Under the pieces are notes generated by a model that saw nothing but the letters and a program-made list of their open reading frames with translations, searched no databases and was not told the DNA's origin. From Rhizobium redzepovicii (GTDB lineage: Bacteria > Pseudomonadota > Alphaproteobacteria > Rhizobiales > Rhizobiaceae): a stretch of DNA of 64,000 nt. Shown piece after piece: positions 33,982 through 43,045 of the stretch. The stretch spans positions 62,001 to 126,000 of the forward strand of contig NZ_JAILYH010000020.1 in assembly GCF_019793435.1 (NCBI RefSeq). The letters are read 5' to 3'. Position 1 is the first letter of the stretch, and each line of letters begins with the position of its first letter. Made by a program: the position numbers and the translations under genes.

Positions 33982-36243
33982 ATGTCGAGACTGCCGCTAT
34001 CTCTACTTTTAATGATTTTGGCAATTATCCCGTTGACGGCGTTCGTAATCATCGGAGTATCAACATCACTGGGATATTACCGAGAATACTCTACCTTCCG
34101 CAGCGCACAAACAACGCAGCGACTTGGGCGGGAAGGCGGATTCCTCGCCCAAGCTATAGCGGCGGAAGCGTTTGCAGGCGCCGACGTGCGTCGGGCAAAG
34201 CAAGCTGCATCGGACAGGGCTTTTACAGCGGTCTTTTCCGCTTACGACTCTTGGAAAAAGGCATTCGACGATCCGGCCATAGAACGGGCGGTACAGATCA
34301 TTCGTGAAAGGCGGGACAATATCGATAGCTTCCGCCGGCGCGTCGATGACGGAACGGCTAGCGAGGCGGAGGGAGCTGTTGCTTTGCGCCCAGCTGCCCT
34401 TGCGGGCTTGGAGCTCGTCCGTCGCACTGGGGCGACTGTCAATGATTTGGATTTAGCACGCCAAATTACCGGTTTTCACGCGCTCATGCAGATCACGGAA
34501 GCTAGTTTGCTGGAGATCAGGCCCGGCCGAGCCTACGTCAAAAATTCAGCCATGTCCGTCGATCTATTTTCGTCCCTCTTACAGTCAAAAAATCTAAAGC
34601 AGCTTTATGTGCCTGCGATGCAGGAATTTCTCCCCGCCGATCTCGTCAAATCTTATGACGACTTCGAGGCCAGCGCCGCAGGCAAGTTCATCGCGGGCGT
34701 TCGCGATCAGATGTATGCAAACCAGCCGGGCGTTTCCTTCCCCCCCGAGACGTTGGATCGATGGAATGAAATCACCCAACAGCGGGCTGCTTTGTTGACC
34801 GCACTCATTATGCGCACCGGCGACGAGTTGGACGAGATGGCATTTCAGCGTTACGCCGATCTTCGCAATGCCTTTATCGGCTACTCCGGCGCCACGCTTC
34901 TGATCATGTCTACGGTACTCATTTTGTGCATTTCGGTCGTTCGGAGAATTTCAAGCTCCATTCGGACTCTGACAAGCCGAATGAAGGCACTCGCAGAAGG
35001 CGATACGTCGGCGCCGGTGCCCTTGACGATCCGACGCGACGAGATCGGGGACATGGCGCGTTGCCTTGAGTTTTTCCGCGGCGCGGCCATACAGAAAAGT
35101 AACCTGGAGACATCCGCGGAAGCTGAGCGCATTCGTTCTGACCAAGAGAAGCTGGATATTCAGGTAAGGGCGGAAAAAGAAGCAGAAGAGCGCCTCATCC
35201 GAGCGACGACGGCATTGGCAACCGGGTTGAAGCGGATGGCGGATGGAGACTTGATTTATGAAATTGAGGAGCCGTTAGCGCCACAGTTTGAAAGTTTGCG
35301 CAGGGATTTCAACGCTTCCATTCGTCAGCTCCGGGACGTGCTTGTTACCGTCGGCCATTCAGTCGAAACGGTCACGAATGGCAGCTCGGGCGTCTCGGCC
35401 GCATCTGAAAATCTTTCAAGACGCACGGAGCAGCAGGCGGCTTCGCTCGAGGAAACTGCAGCGGCGTTGGAGGAGATAACCGTCAACGTTGCATCGACCA
35501 CGAAGAGGACGGCTGAGGCGCGCGGAGCCGTCCAACAGATGCGAGATCATGCGGAAATGTCCGGTCGGGTTGTACGCGATGCTATCGGCGCCATGAATCG
35601 CATTGAAAACTCCTCCAAGCAGATTTCCCAGATCATCAGCGTCATCGACGCGATCGCCTTCCAAACGAACCTCCTGGCGCTGAACGCCGGCGTCGAAGCA
35701 GCGCGTGCTGGCGACGCGGGAAAAGGCTTTGCGGTTGTTGCCCAGGAGGTCAGGGAGCTTGCACAGCGCTCAGCGACAGCGGCAAAAGAAATCAAGGATC
35801 TCATCGGCAATTCAGCTCTTGCCGTCGACGAAGGCGTAAGGCTCGTGAGTGAAACCGGATCGGGCCTGAGAACGATTGAAGAGCTTGTGCAGGATGTAAA
35901 TCTTCATATGGACGCAATCGCAACGGCCTCCCAGGAACAATCGTCGGGCCTGCGCGAGATCAACGGCGCGGTTAACCATATGGACCATGCCACTCAAGAA
36001 AATGCGAGCATGGTCGCGGAGATGAATACTGCAGGATCGCACCTCGCTCAAGAGAGCCAAAGCCTAGCCGCACTGTTGAAACATTTCCACTTCAAAGACG
36101 AGAGCGGGAAGCCACAGAAGGTCACGGGCGAACTTGGGAAGAGCTTCCCGCCCGGTCAGACAATGGTTGACCGCGGAGACTATCCGATGCGCCGTGGTAA
36201 CCTGGTGCTCGCGCCTTCGAATGATGATTGGCAAGCGTTCTAA
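33982..36243 (+). CDS. Methyl-accepting chemotaxis protein with NIT-type sensor
   Basis: Chemoreceptor of 753 aa. A first membrane helix lies at about residues 5-28. The periplasmic part (about 30-295) is helical and matches the nitrate/nitrite-sensing (NIT) type of domain, although its true ligand may differ. A second membrane helix (about 300-322) leads to HAMP (ending near RRDEIGDMARCLEFF), then the signalling domain with the conserved tip IAFQTNLLALNAGVEAARAG. GAGGA before ATG 33982 supports the start. The signalling half is near-identical to that of the MCP at 197, whereas the sensors are unrelated. Confidence 0.94.
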   Translation: MSRLPLSLLLMILAIIPLTAFVIIGVSTSLGYYREYSTFRSAQTTQRLGREGGFLAQAIAAEAFAGADVRRAKQAASDRAFTAVFSAYDSWKKAFDDPAIERAVQIIRERRDNIDSFRRRVDDGTASEAEGAVALRPAALAGLELVRRTGATVNDLDLARQITGFHALMQITEASLLEIRPGRAYVKNSAMSVDLFSSLLQSKNLKQLYVPAMQEFLPADLVKSYDDFEASAAGKFIAGVRDQMYANQPGVSFPPETLDRWNEITQQRAALLTALIMRTGDELDEMAFQRYADLRNAFIGYSGATLLIMSTVLILCISVVRRISSSIRTLTSRMKALAEGDTSAPVPLTIRRDEIGDMARCLEFFRGAAIQKSNLETSAEAERIRSDQEKLDIQVRAEKEAEERLIRATTALATGLKRMADGDLIYEIEEPLAPQFESLRRDFNASIRQLRDVLVTVGHSVETVTNGSSGVSAASENLSRRTEQQAASLEETAAALEEITVNVASTTKRTAEARGAVQQMRDHAEMSGRVVRDAIGAMNRIENSSKQISQIISVIDAIAFQTNLLALNAGVEAARAGDAGKGFAVVAQEVRELAQRSATAAKEIKDLIGNSALAVDEGVRLVSETGSGLRTIEELVQDVNLHMDAIATASQEQSSGLREINGAVNHMDHATQENASMVAEMNTAGSHLAQESQSLAALLKHFHFKDESGKPQKVTGELGKSFPPGQTMVDRGDYPMRRGNLVLAPSNDDWQAF

Positions 36244-36418
36244 ATGATATGGGCGGCGTCGCCGACCACATGCAAATACACGTCTTTGATGATTCTGAAT
36301 GAGAGCGATATCCCGGTGGGGTAGCGGCATGGTACTCCGCCAAATGACTTGTGCGGTCCTAACAAAATGCTGGCTTGACGCATGATTGCTCAGCCACGTG
36401 ACAAAGCAGGACAGGCAC

Positions 36419-39217
36419 ATGAAACACGTACGTCAATCGGAACGCACATCCCGCCCCGAACAGCCTGTGGAAGTGCAGATGCCGACTGATGCTCAAATCG
36501 ACCAGGGGCGTGGAGCCTTCCGCAACGCGGTCAATGCCAGCCCTCCGCTTGCCACGGGCACGGCCCCGCCATTTTCGGAAGCCTCCGTTGTCCGGCCATC
36601 GCACGGTCACGACGCAGATGTCGCAAGTCTGAAGCAACCGTTTGAGAAGGCTTTCCGGGCGAATCCGCGGCATCCTGCGACAAACATCGACTTGCCATTC
36701 AACGCCGAAGAGATGTCCAGTGCCGTCGTACTCGACGCGATCCCGTTACCCGTCTTCTTCAAAAACAGAGATGGGATACACCTTGGTTGCAACAGGGCCT
36801 TCGAAAGCTTCTCCGGCCGCTCAAAGGGAGATATTATCGGAAAAACCGTTTTCGATTTGGTGCCCGCACCCATAGCCGAGACGTATGCCGCGTTGGACGA
36901 GGCGCTTTTTGCAAATGGCGGTGTTCAGCAATATGAAGCAAAGGCCACCACCGAGAATGGTGGTGTCGTTGATCTTTTACTCAGCAAGACCGCAATCACT
37001 GATATCGCTGGTAACAGGATCGGCTTGGTTGGCGCGATGTTGGACATCACAGAGCGAAAACGTGCGGAGCATGATCTCAAAGAGGCTCTTGAATTCGCAG
37101 AGGGAATTATTGCCGCCATTCCTGACGTTCTGTTCGAGGTAAATGCCGACGGTCGCTACCTGCAGGTCTGGGCAAGGAATCAGGAGATCCTGGCGCAGCG
37201 AAAAGAAGTGCTGCTCGGCAAGCTTGTCCGCGATGTGCTCCCTCCAGATCAGGCCGACATCGCTATGCTGGCTCTTGAAGAAGCCGATGAAACCGGCGCC
37301 TCCTACGGTCGTTGTGTCCGTATAGCCCTACCAAACGGCGAATCCCGTTGGTTTGAACTGTCGGTCGCAAGGCGACCAAGCAGCAATCACTCAACCGTCA
37401 CTTTTCTGGTGTTATCTCGCGATATTACCGAACGAAAGCACGCCGAGGGCACGACTATTGAAGCTCGGGCTCGCCTCCTAAGTGTCCTGCAGACCATTCC
37501 GGATATGGTATGGCTGAAAGACGTAACAGGCAAATATCTGTTGTGCAATCATGCCTTCGAAGAATTGGTCGGCAAGGCAGAAGCGGAAATCGTCGGGAAA
37601 ACGGATTATGACCTGTTTACTCCCGAACTCGCCCAGTTTTTTCGTGACAAGGATGAGGAGGCCATGCAAGCCGGCCGTATTCTCATCAATGAGGAACGGT
37701 TTACCGCTCACGAGGACGGTCGATCAACGCTTTTGGAGACTCGTAAGGTTCCGGTATTCACGGGGGGAAAGCTGATGGGGATCCTCGGCGTCGCCCGCGA
37801 TATCACCGAACTGGACACGTCCCGTAAGAAAATCCATCAGATGGCATTCTACGATTCTCTGACCGGCCTGCCTAACCGGACACTTTTCAATGAACGGCTA
37901 CGCGAGATGATCGGGGACGCGGCTTCGGCGGGCCAGCGAGCCGGGGTGATGCTGATCGATATGGACCATTTCAAAGCGATCAATGACACTATGGGACATC
38001 CCGTCGGTGACGAGTTGCTGCGGCAGGTGGCGACACGCATGAAAAAAGGCGTCCGTGCCAGCGACACCGTGGCGAGACTCGGTGGAGATGAATTTGCAGT
38101 CTTGCTGCCCAATGTTCAGGACAATGACGATTTGGCTCAAATTGCCAGCAGAATGCTTGCCGCATTCGGCGAACGCTTCATGCTTTCCGACAGGGAGATC
38201 TTTGTATCCTGCAGCATCGGGATATCGGTATTTCCAAATGACGGCGACGCTCCCGACGATTTGGTGAAATATGCGGATTCTGCGATGTATTTGGCGAAGC
38301 GCTCGGGGCGTAGCAACTTCCGCTTCTACTCAAAGGATCTCACGATTGGGGCTGAAAAGCGCCTAGCGCTAGAATCAGACCTACGCCTAGCTTTGAAACA
38401 TGAGCAACTTGAACTCCATTATCAGCCAAAGGTCCTATTGGACAACGGAAAGGTGATCGGTTCAGAAGCACTGCTACGATGGCATCATCCGAAGATGGGA
38501 ATGATCCCTCCGGGAGAATTCATAGGTGTCGCCGAGGAAACGGGATTGATCATCGATCTTGGACGATGGGTGCTGCATGAGGCGTGTTGCACGGCTGCCG
38601 TCATGAATGCAGATGGACTGCCCCCGCACAAGATTGCGATAAATTTGTCTCCTAAGCAGTTTCAATGCCCGCGTTTGTCGCAAACGGTGGCGGACGTATT
38701 GCAGGAAACCGGTTGTCGTGCGGAGTGGATCGAGGTTGAAATAACTGAGAGTCTCCTGCTCCATAACTGCGAGGGCGTTTCGACGACACTCTCTCAATTG
38801 CATGCGAGCGGAATTTCCATAGCGATCGATGATTTCGGCACCGGCTACTCATCTCTGAGCTATTTGGCTAACTTTCCCATTGATACCCTCAAAATTGACC
38901 GGTCATTCATCAATCGATCCGACAAGCGAAGTAGAGAACTGGTCAAGGCAATTCTCTCAATTGCGCGCTGCCTAGGGCAAAATGTAGTCGCTGAGGGCGT
39001 GGAGACGGTCGATCAAGAAAAATTCTTGGCTGAAAGCGGCTGCGCTGTGGCACAGGGGTTCTACTATAGCAAGCCCATCCCGAAGTCCGAACTTCTCGCT
39101 GCAAACGCAGTGCTCGAGTTCTCTCGCGGTGATTCCCATCTTACGCCGATGCCCGCAGAGGAAGGGGTGGCACTCATGCGCTTGCCTCCCGCATCTGTTG
39201 GGACCCGAACCGCGTGA
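36419..39217 (+). CDS. PAS-GGDEF-EAL cyclic-di-GMP turnover protein (copy 2)
   Basis: Protein of 932 aa with three PAS-like domains, a GGDEF domain (motif near residue 554, I-site RASD five residues before it) and an EAL domain (SEALLRW near 681, DDFGTGYSSL, KIDRSFI). It is paralogous to the 4526 protein from the first PAS to the end, but has about 100 extra low-complexity residues at the N-terminus. ATG 36419 has AGGA at 36408-36411 and is preferred over the upstream TTG frame start. It follows the second chemoreceptor gene by about 175 bases. Confidence 0.92.
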   Translation: MKHVRQSERTSRPEQPVEVQMPTDAQIDQGRGAFRNAVNASPPLATGTAPPFSEASVVRPSHGHDADVASLKQPFEKAFRANPRHPATNIDLPFNAEEMSSAVVLDAIPLPVFFKNRDGIHLGCNRAFESFSGRSKGDIIGKTVFDLVPAPIAETYAALDEALFANGGVQQYEAKATTENGGVVDLLLSKTAITDIAGNRIGLVGAMLDITERKRAEHDLKEALEFAEGIIAAIPDVLFEVNADGRYLQVWARNQEILAQRKEVLLGKLVRDVLPPDQADIAMLALEEADETGASYGRCVRIALPNGESRWFELSVARRPSSNHSTVTFLVLSRDITERKHAEGTTIEARARLLSVLQTIPDMVWLKDVTGKYLLCNHAFEELVGKAEAEIVGKTDYDLFTPELAQFFRDKDEEAMQAGRILINEERFTAHEDGRSTLLETRKVPVFTGGKLMGILGVARDITELDTSRKKIHQMAFYDSLTGLPNRTLFNERLREMIGDAASAGQRAGVMLIDMDHFKAINDTMGHPVGDELLRQVATRMKKGVRASDTVARLGGDEFAVLLPNVQDNDDLAQIASRMLAAFGERFMLSDREIFVSCSIGISVFPNDGDAPDDLVKYADSAMYLAKRSGRSNFRFYSKDLTIGAEKRLALESDLRLALKHEQLELHYQPKVLLDNGKVIGSEALLRWHHPKMGMIPPGEFIGVAEETGLIIDLGRWVLHEACCTAAVMNADGLPPHKIAINLSPKQFQCPRLSQTVADVLQETGCRAEWIEVEITESLLLHNCEGVSTTLSQLHASGISIAIDDFGTGYSSLSYLANFPIDTLKIDRSFINRSDKRSRELVKAILSIARCLGQNVVAEGVETVDQEKFLAESGCAVAQGFYYSKPIPKSELLAANAVLEFSRGDSHLTPMPAEEGVALMRLPPASVGTRTA

Positions 39218-39495
39218 AGCCTACGGCTAACAGCGCGCAGGATCCACGCCACCTGCGGCGCTGTTTATACCGCACTCATCCAACGGAAGCCCAAACTACT
39301 CTGGGCGATTGGATAAAACGCGGACCAATAGGAACTACTTAAAACTTCAGGTGCTTTGATGTTCCGAAATATGCAGGCCCTGTACCGAATTGCGCGACGA
39401 AACATACGTTGACGTGTTTTCGCTTTCGATTGCCATTGCAAAGACTTGCCCAGTACAATCTACTATTCTGCGTCAATATCGTCAAAAGCATAACC
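39218..39495. other. Intergenic region, no gene recognised
   Basis: AT-richer stretch after the GGDEF/EAL gene. No recognisable protein, RNA or operator was seen. Confidence 0.35.
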
Positions 39496-39702
39496 GTGCA
39501 AAAGCTCATCCCATTTCCCCATCCGAATAGAAGTTCTGCGGATTTGAAAAGTTCAACTGCGAATTCGAATGGCTCCGGACATTTCGACATCATCCAATCG
39601 CTGAAATCGGAACTTCACGATTTGGCTAGTGCCGTAAATCAGTTGGAGGCGCTATGTGAGTCATACCGATCCCAAGCTGATACGTGCTCGCAACCTGACT
39701 GA
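39496..39702 (+). CDS. Possible small protein, unrecognised
   Basis: A GTG-initiated frame of 68 aa with a proline-containing start (LIPFPHPNRSS) and an amphipathic helical second half (IIQSLKSELHDLASAVNQLE). No good ribosome binding site is present and no family is recognised. It may be spurious. Confidence 0.22.
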   Translation: MQKLIPFPHPNRSSADLKSSTANSNGSGHFDIIQSLKSELHDLASAVNQLEALCESYRSQADTCSQPD

Positions 39703-39916
39703 ACGACTGAGCGTCCGCGCTTGTCATCGTATTCCCTATGACCCTCTCTGGGCGTGGCGGCCAGTGGTTCGTTGAATCTTGCCAAACGTTCCCGGATCCC
39801 ACCACTTCCCGAACACGGGAGCTTCAATTCGATCAACTCGAAACTTTCGGCCATTTGAACGGGTGGCGGAAAAAAACGCCAGCGATTGCGCCGTGATTTC
39901 GTAATGGTTCTGCCTA

Positions 39917-39924
39917 TTTGCTGA
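39917..39924 (+). repeat. IS66 target-site duplication, left copy
   Basis: TTTGCTGA immediately before the left IS end, identical to the 8 bases directly after the right IS end. This is the length expected for IS66-family insertion. Confidence 0.92.
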
Positions 39925-40002
39925 GTAAGCCCACGGTGAAGGCCGTCTTGCGATAGAGGGCTTCTGACTGCCAGTCCTAGTGGTAACACTAGGAGTAGTC
40001 AT

Positions 40003-40410
40003 ATGACGAAGCATCCAATTGAGGTGATCACGTCTGTAGAGCGCCGTCGGCGCTGGTCACGCGAAGATAAAGAGCGCCTTGTCGCTGCATGCTTTGAGCC
40101 AGACGCGGTCATCTCCGAGATTGCCCGCGCGGCCGGCATCCATGTCAGCCAGTTGTTCCGTTGGCGCAAAGAGCTTTGCCGGATCGAGGAGCCAAGGTCT
40201 GATACGGCGACTTTGGTGCCGGTGATCGTATCCGAGGCCGCTTCGACAGTCTCTCCCGTTCAACCGGAATCGCCCACCACATCCCACCCTCGTCGGAAGC
40301 GTAGCGATGTGACAATCGAGCTTGGACGGGGTCGGCGCGTGCGCGTGGATAGCGACATCGATACGGATGCCCTTGGCCGGATTCTCGATTGCGTGCTGGG
40401 GCTGCGATGA
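40003..40410 (+). CDS. tnpA: IS66 family accessory protein TnpA
   Basis: Accessory DNA-binding protein of 135 aa. A helix-turn-helix of the transposase-8/IS3-like type spans about residues 15-60 (RRWSREDKERLVAACF, then AGIHVSQLFRWRKEL). The rest is variable and linker-like. It is the first of three IS66 genes; its stop overlaps the start of the next gene (ATGA), indicating coupled translation. Confidence 0.92.
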   Translation: MTKHPIEVITSVERRRRWSREDKERLVAACFEPDAVISEIARAAGIHVSQLFRWRKELCRIEEPRSDTATLVPVIVSEAASTVSPVQPESPTTSHPRRKRSDVTIELGRGRRVRVDSDIDTDALGRILDCVLGLR

Positions 40411-40754
40411 TTCCGGTTCCGAGTGGCGTGAAGGTCTGGCTGGCGACAGGCCACACCGATATGCGAAAGGGCTTCCCCGGTTTGTCGTTGATGGTGCAGG
40501 AGGCGCTGAAGCGCGACCCGATGTGTGGACACCTGTTCGTATTCCGCGGCCGCGGTGGCGGTCTGATCAAGGTGATCTGGCATGACGGCCAGGGCGCTTG
40601 CCTGTTCACGAAGAAGCTGGAGCGCGGCCGCTTCATCTGGCCATCAGCGGCCGATGGCACGGTGGTGATCACGCCTGCGCAGCTCGGTTATCTGCTGGAA
40701 GGTATCGACTGGCGGATGCCGCAAAAGACCTGGCGGCCGACGTCGGCCGGATAA
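40407..40754 (+). CDS. tnpB: IS66 family accessory protein TnpB
   Basis: Small conserved protein of 115 aa. Characteristic stretches are HTDMRKGFPGLSLMVQE, LFVFRGRGGGLIKVIWHDGQG and KLERGRFIWP, all diagnostic for the IS66 Orf2 family. Its exact molecular role is not known, but it is needed for efficient transposition in family members. ATG 40407 overlaps the tnpA stop. Confidence 0.95.
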   Translation: MIPVPSGVKVWLATGHTDMRKGFPGLSLMVQEALKRDPMCGHLFVFRGRGGGLIKVIWHDGQGACLFTKKLERGRFIWPSAADGTVVITPAQLGYLLEGIDWRMPQKTWRPTSAG

Positions 40755-40799
40755 GCAAAAACACTGGAATGACAGGGTCGAATATGATTCCATCCTGTC

Positions 40800-42455
40800 A
40801 TGAGCAATGCGACCGAAGAGCTTCCGGACGACCTTGCCAGTGCGCTTGCACTGCTGGCCCAGGAACGCGCTCGACGTGTCGCAGCCGAAGCAGAAGCAGC
40901 GACCTCCAAGGCAGAAGCCGCCAGCGCAAAGGCACTCGTATCGCATTCCGAGGCGCTGATCGCGCGGCTGAAGCTGGAGATCGACAAGGTTCGCCGTGCA
41001 CTCTACGGCAGCCGGTCCGAGCGCAAGGCGCGGCTCCTGGAGCAGATGGAACTGCAGCTCGAGGAGTTGGAAGCGGACGCCGGTGAAGATGAACTGGCGG
41101 CGGAGATCGCAGCCAAAGCTTCAGCCGTCAAAGCCTTCGAGCGCAAGCGTCCGTCACGCAAGCCCTTTCCCGAACACCTGCCGCGTGAGCGCGTCGTAAT
41201 CGCCGCTCCCACGAATTGCGCCTGTTGTGGATCGGTTAAACTGTCGAAGCTTGGCGAAGACATTACCGAGACCTTGGAAGTCATCCCGCGTCAGTGGAAG
41301 GTCATCCAGACGGTGCGGGAGAAGTTCACCTGCCGCGAGTGTGAGAAGATCACGCAGTCACCCGCACCCTTCCATGTGACACCCCGCGGTTTTGCCGGGC
41401 CGAACCTGCTGGCGATGATCCTGTTTGAGAAGTTCGCCCAGCACCAGCCGCTCAATCGCCAGAGCGAGCGCTACGCCCGCGAGGGCGTCGACCTCAGCTT
41501 GTCGACGCTGGCCGATCAGGTTGGAGCATGTGCCGCGGCGTTGAAGCCCATTCACTCCCTGATCGAGGCGCATGTCCTTGCTGCCGAACGTCTGCACGGC
41601 GACGACACGACCGTGCCTATCCTGGCCAAGGGAAAGACCGATACGGGCCGCATCTGGACCTATGTCCGGGACGATCGGCCGTTCGGAGGGCTCTCTCCGC
41701 CGGCGGCCCTTTACTATGCCTCGCGGGACCGACGGCAGGAGCATCCGGAGCGCCACCTGAAGACCTTCAACGGCATTCTGCAGGCGGACGCCTATGGCGG
41801 CTACAATCCGCTGTTCAAGGTTGATCGCGATCCAAATCCTCTAAGGCAGGCGTTTTGTTGGGCACACTCGCGGCGTAAGTTCTTCGTGCTCGCCGACATC
41901 GCCGCAAATGCCAAGCGTGGAAAGAATGCCGCGCCGATCTCGCCTATGGCGCTCGAAGCCGTCAAACGGATCGACGGCCTGTTCGATATTGAGCGCGAGA
42001 TCAACGGGCTTACGGCCGATCAACGCCTGGAGCGTCGCCGGAGAGACTGTCTGCCACTCGTCGATGATCTGCAGGTCTGGCTTCAAACCGAGCGGGCAAA
42101 GCTCTCACGCAGTTCTCCGGTGGCGGAGGCGATCGACTACATGCTCAAGCGCTGGGATGGCTTCACATCATTTCTGCAGGACGGCCGGATTTGCCTGACG
42201 AATAATGCGGCAGAGCGAGCGCTCAGAGGCTTTGCGCTCGGCAGAAAATCCTGGCTCTTCGCCGGATCAGACCGCGGTGCAGATCGTGCGGCCTTCATGG
42301 CCACATTGATTATGACGGCAAAACTCAACGACATCGATCCGCAGGTGTGGCTGGCCGACGTTCTTGCCAGCATCGCTGATACGTCGATTACCAGGCTGGA
42401 GCAGTTGCTTCCGTGGAATTGGACGCCGCCGACCGTCAACGCTCAAGCGGCCTGA
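40800..42455 (+). CDS. tnpC: IS66 family transposase TnpC
   Basis: DDE transposase of 551 aa. An N-terminal coiled, alanine-rich region is followed by a zinc-finger-like part (CACCGSVKL and FTCRECEKI). The catalytic core has Asp in LHGDDTTVP, Asp in LQADAYGGYNPL, and Glu in NNAAERALRGFALGRKSW. Length and all key residues are intact, so the enzyme is probably functional. It starts 45 bases after tnpB. Confidence 0.95.
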   Translation: MSNATEELPDDLASALALLAQERARRVAAEAEAATSKAEAASAKALVSHSEALIARLKLEIDKVRRALYGSRSERKARLLEQMELQLEELEADAGEDELAAEIAAKASAVKAFERKRPSRKPFPEHLPRERVVIAAPTNCACCGSVKLSKLGEDITETLEVIPRQWKVIQTVREKFTCRECEKITQSPAPFHVTPRGFAGPNLLAMILFEKFAQHQPLNRQSERYAREGVDLSLSTLADQVGACAAALKPIHSLIEAHVLAAERLHGDDTTVPILAKGKTDTGRIWTYVRDDRPFGGLSPPAALYYASRDRRQEHPERHLKTFNGILQADAYGGYNPLFKVDRDPNPLRQAFCWAHSRRKFFVLADIAANAKRGKNAAPISPMALEAVKRIDGLFDIEREINGLTADQRLERRRRDCLPLVDDLQVWLQTERAKLSRSSPVAEAIDYMLKRWDGFTSFLQDGRICLTNNAAERALRGFALGRKSWLFAGSDRGADRAAFMATLIMTAKLNDIDPQVWLADVLASIADTSITRLEQLLPWNWTPPTVNAQAA

Positions 42456-42480
42456 CCTGCGGCCTTCACCGGAGGCTTAC

Positions 42481-42488
42481 TTTGCTGA
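42481..42488 (+). repeat. IS66 target-site duplication, right copy
   Basis: TTTGCTGA directly after the right IS end, identical to 39917-39924. Confidence 0.92.
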
Positions 42489-42522
42489 AGGCGGTCGGCC
42501 GATTGGAATGCTCCATCAGACC

Positions 42523-42795
42523 TCAACTTACCGGCAGCAAGGACTGCAGGTTCGATAGCTTCTTTTCGTGGATGAGGATATACGGATCCTCGAACTCTAC
42601 CCGCATCTTGTCCTGGTTGGCGACGAAGTAGGGGCTGAGGTACGGGTCGAATGCATGCGCGCGAAGACTACGAGTTTGGTCTCGGCGGTCTTGGCTTCCT
42701 CGACGAAATGGCACTCTCGTTGCTAACCTTCTCCATTGCGTCGACGAGGAACGGCCGCGCAAGGTCGATGCCACGCTTCGGGTCCATCGATTCAT
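42523..42795 (-). pseudogene. Decayed gene fragment, unrecognised
   Basis: On the minus strand, protein-like segments occur in successive frames: DLARPFLVDAMEKVSNESA, then TAETKLVVFARMH, then AFDPYLSPYFVANQDKMRVE and PYILIHEKKLSNLQSLLPVS. This looks like one gene broken by at least two frameshifts. I cannot name the family. It lies just beyond the IS66 element and was probably already decayed when the element inserted. Confidence 0.4.
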
Positions 42796-42900
42796 CCCGG
42801 ACGCTCCCGCCTTGCGTAATAGACTGGATTTTTCATTTCTGCCTGGGTTTCAAACCTGTCTCGCCGTGGTGTTGCTGCATCCCGTCCTGCCCCGGCTTTT

Positions 42901-42999
42901 GGTCCTGCCAGGCTCGCGCTGCCCGCAACGGCTTTGCCGTCCTTCACTTCGTTGCGGCCCTGCGGGTGCTGGCCGCACTTGCAGCCTGGCTTTTGGACC
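42901..42999 (+). promoter_or_regulatory. Nested-hairpin leader of ardC
   Basis: Three nested inverted repeats: GGTCC (42901-42905) with GGACC (42995-42999), CCAGGCT (42908-42914) with AGCCTGG (42983-42989), and CGCAACG (42924-42930) with CGTTGCG (42950-42956). The last base pair lies 46 bases before the ardC start. This could be a structured 5' leader or, on single-stranded plasmid DNA, a folded promoter. Confidence 0.6.
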
Positions 43000-43045
43000 G
43001 CCGTAGCAGGTCGCGATGGCCGCGACCTCGAACGGAGGTTCAGAG

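Larger units (their letters stand above)
39925..42480 (+). mobile_element. Complete IS66-family insertion sequence
   Basis: Ends are inverted repeats starting GTAAGCC-CGGTGAAGGCCG (left, 39925; right, reverse complement from 42480), matching at 19 of 21 positions. The element encodes the three IS66 proteins in order and is flanked by a perfect 8-bp duplication TTTGCTGA, so it looks like a recent, potentially active insertion. Confidence 0.95.
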
